A stretch of 64,000 bases of DNA, taken from Dirofilaria immitis. Its lineage: Eukaryota > Nematoda > Chromadorea > Rhabditida > Onchocercidae. Numbering within the stretch: the first letter of the stretch is position 1; the number at the start of each line of letters is the position of its first letter. The DNA lies in assembly GCA_024305405.1 (NCBI GenBank), contig JAKNDB010000088.1, positions 372,001-436,000 on the forward strand, given 5' to 3'. The notes below the pieces were generated by a model. That model was not told the DNA's origin and searched no databases. It saw nothing but the letters and a program-made list of their open reading frames with translations. Positions 63,701-64,000 of the stretch are shown here, one piece after another. The position numbers and the translations under genes are program-made.

Positions 63701-64000
63701 TTACGTCTTATTTTCTTTCTTTTGTTTATCTAAACTAAAATTTTGATTATATTTATAAAGGAGAAATTTTTTGAAGTGTTGTTATTTTAGAAATGAAAGT
63801 AAAATTTTTAGAATTATCAAATAGTTTTTTGCATTGTAAATATCTATAAAGTCGATAAAATTTTCAAAAATTATAATAATGTTGAAAGAATGGAAAAACA
63901 AAATGGATTTAAAGAGAAAAAAATTTACTTCACCAATATACATCCAATCAATGATTGCTGAAACGATTTTATACTGATAATTGAGTAATGAAATTCGAAA
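56511..64000 (-). CDS. BTB/POZ-BACK domain protein with a long degenerate-repeat tail, 5' end outside the window
   Basis: Exons (in - order): 64000-63929, 63563-63402, 63211-63042, 62898-62675, about 62540-62427, 62005-61913, possibly 61764-61727, 60739-60599, 60158-60051, 59896-59750, 59708-59620, 59542-59438, 59359-59274, 59119-59060, 58928-58836, 58699-58604, 57933-57869, 57679-57519, 57385-57279, 57025-56970, 56614-56511 (TAA). The first two encode the end of a BTB fold: YKIVSAIIDWMYIGE, then IEEYGEHLKIVNNLGIDKLQ. The next two fit a BACK-like helical domain (EEKIDIINFALQW and LAHLQFLDIVLESFRIEAL). BTB proteins often serve as Cullin-3 adaptors; no Kelch or MATH domain is visible here. The rest is a charged, Ser-rich tail with a repeated motif. 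Frame slips occur at 62898 (A run), 59790 and 57620. The last three exons join in phase. Confidence 0.65.
60205..60390 (+). repeat. Interspersed repeat of about 190 bp, copy B
   Basis: Lies in an intron of the BTB gene between exons 60051-60158 and 60599-60739. It contains GGTTGCAGAAGGACAATTC, CACAATTCAAGTAGATGAAT and CAGAAGCAACAATAAGTGAT, the counterpart of copy A in the lyase intron 5 kb away. There are no clear terminal inverted repeats or target duplications by eye. Confidence 0.75.
62675..64000 (-). CDS. BTB-BACK encoding exons of the gene
   Basis: 64000-63929 (24 codons) and 63563-63402 (54 codons) are both whole-codon exons and give the last two helices of the BTB domain, including the W-x-Y-x-G-E turn typical of its dimer/Cul3 side. 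63211-63042 leaves two bases, which with the next exon give Trp. One base must be added in the A run at about 62893 for NLAHLQFLDIV to follow. The upstream half of the BTB domain lies beyond 64000. Confidence 0.65.

Overview
The window is about 64 kb of very AT-rich animal nuclear DNA. Short exons are separated by long introns with TTTCAG-type 3' splice sites. A bacterial ribosomal-operon fragment that looks Wolbachia-derived, a degraded mitochondrial nad5 copy, BEL/Pao retroelements and an SL1-like sequence together point to a nematode, most likely a filarial or other spirurid worm. The species cannot be fixed from the sequence alone.

Layout. 1-3.2 kb: no gene seen. 3.3-32.3 kb (+): one gene of about 16 exons encoding a Ser/Thr-rich protein with a central coiled coil. 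Its exon chain keeps reading phase across almost every splice junction. Its introns, the longest 8.7 kb, are packed with microsatellites and minisatellites, a cluster of UGCAUG motifs, and a ten-copy array in which each unit carries a 3'-splice-site-like TTTCAG. 33-50 kb: a zone of captured and mobile DNA. It holds an SL1-like sequence (34.8 kb), a nuclear mitochondrial insertion of nad5 (35.6-36.3 kb), eroded BEL/Pao gag-protease relics (36.4-37.2 kb, perhaps also 35.2-35.5 kb), a small broken C2H2 zinc-finger gene (38.3-39.7 kb), a BEL/Pao element on + (39.8-45.1 kb: LTR, gag, protease, integrase, env-like, LTR), a bacterial rplR-rpsE fragment (45.5-45.8 kb), and a second BEL/Pao piece on - (46.5-49.4 kb: RNase H, RT, protease, gag end, LTR). 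49.5-52.7 kb: no gene recognised. 52.8-55.5 kb (+): an eight-exon class V PLP enzyme, best read as selenocysteine lyase. 56.5 kb to the right edge (-): at least 20 exons of a BTB/POZ-BACK protein whose long tail repeats a short degenerate motif, often one per exon. The gene runs off the window.

The two BEL/Pao pieces lie head to head and are complementary: the + piece lacks RT-RNase H, the - piece lacks the gag N-half, integrase and env. The LTR ending the + piece is more like the LTR of the - piece than like its own 5' LTR, so part of the pair may be one insertion split by inversion.

All three host genes carry single-base frameshifts, mostly at short A or T runs, inside otherwise conserved exons whose splice phases still agree. 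That pattern fits residual long-read consensus errors better than pseudogenisation. The retroelements, the nad5 copy and the bacterial fragment also carry stops, deletions and truncations, so those are genuinely dead or dying.
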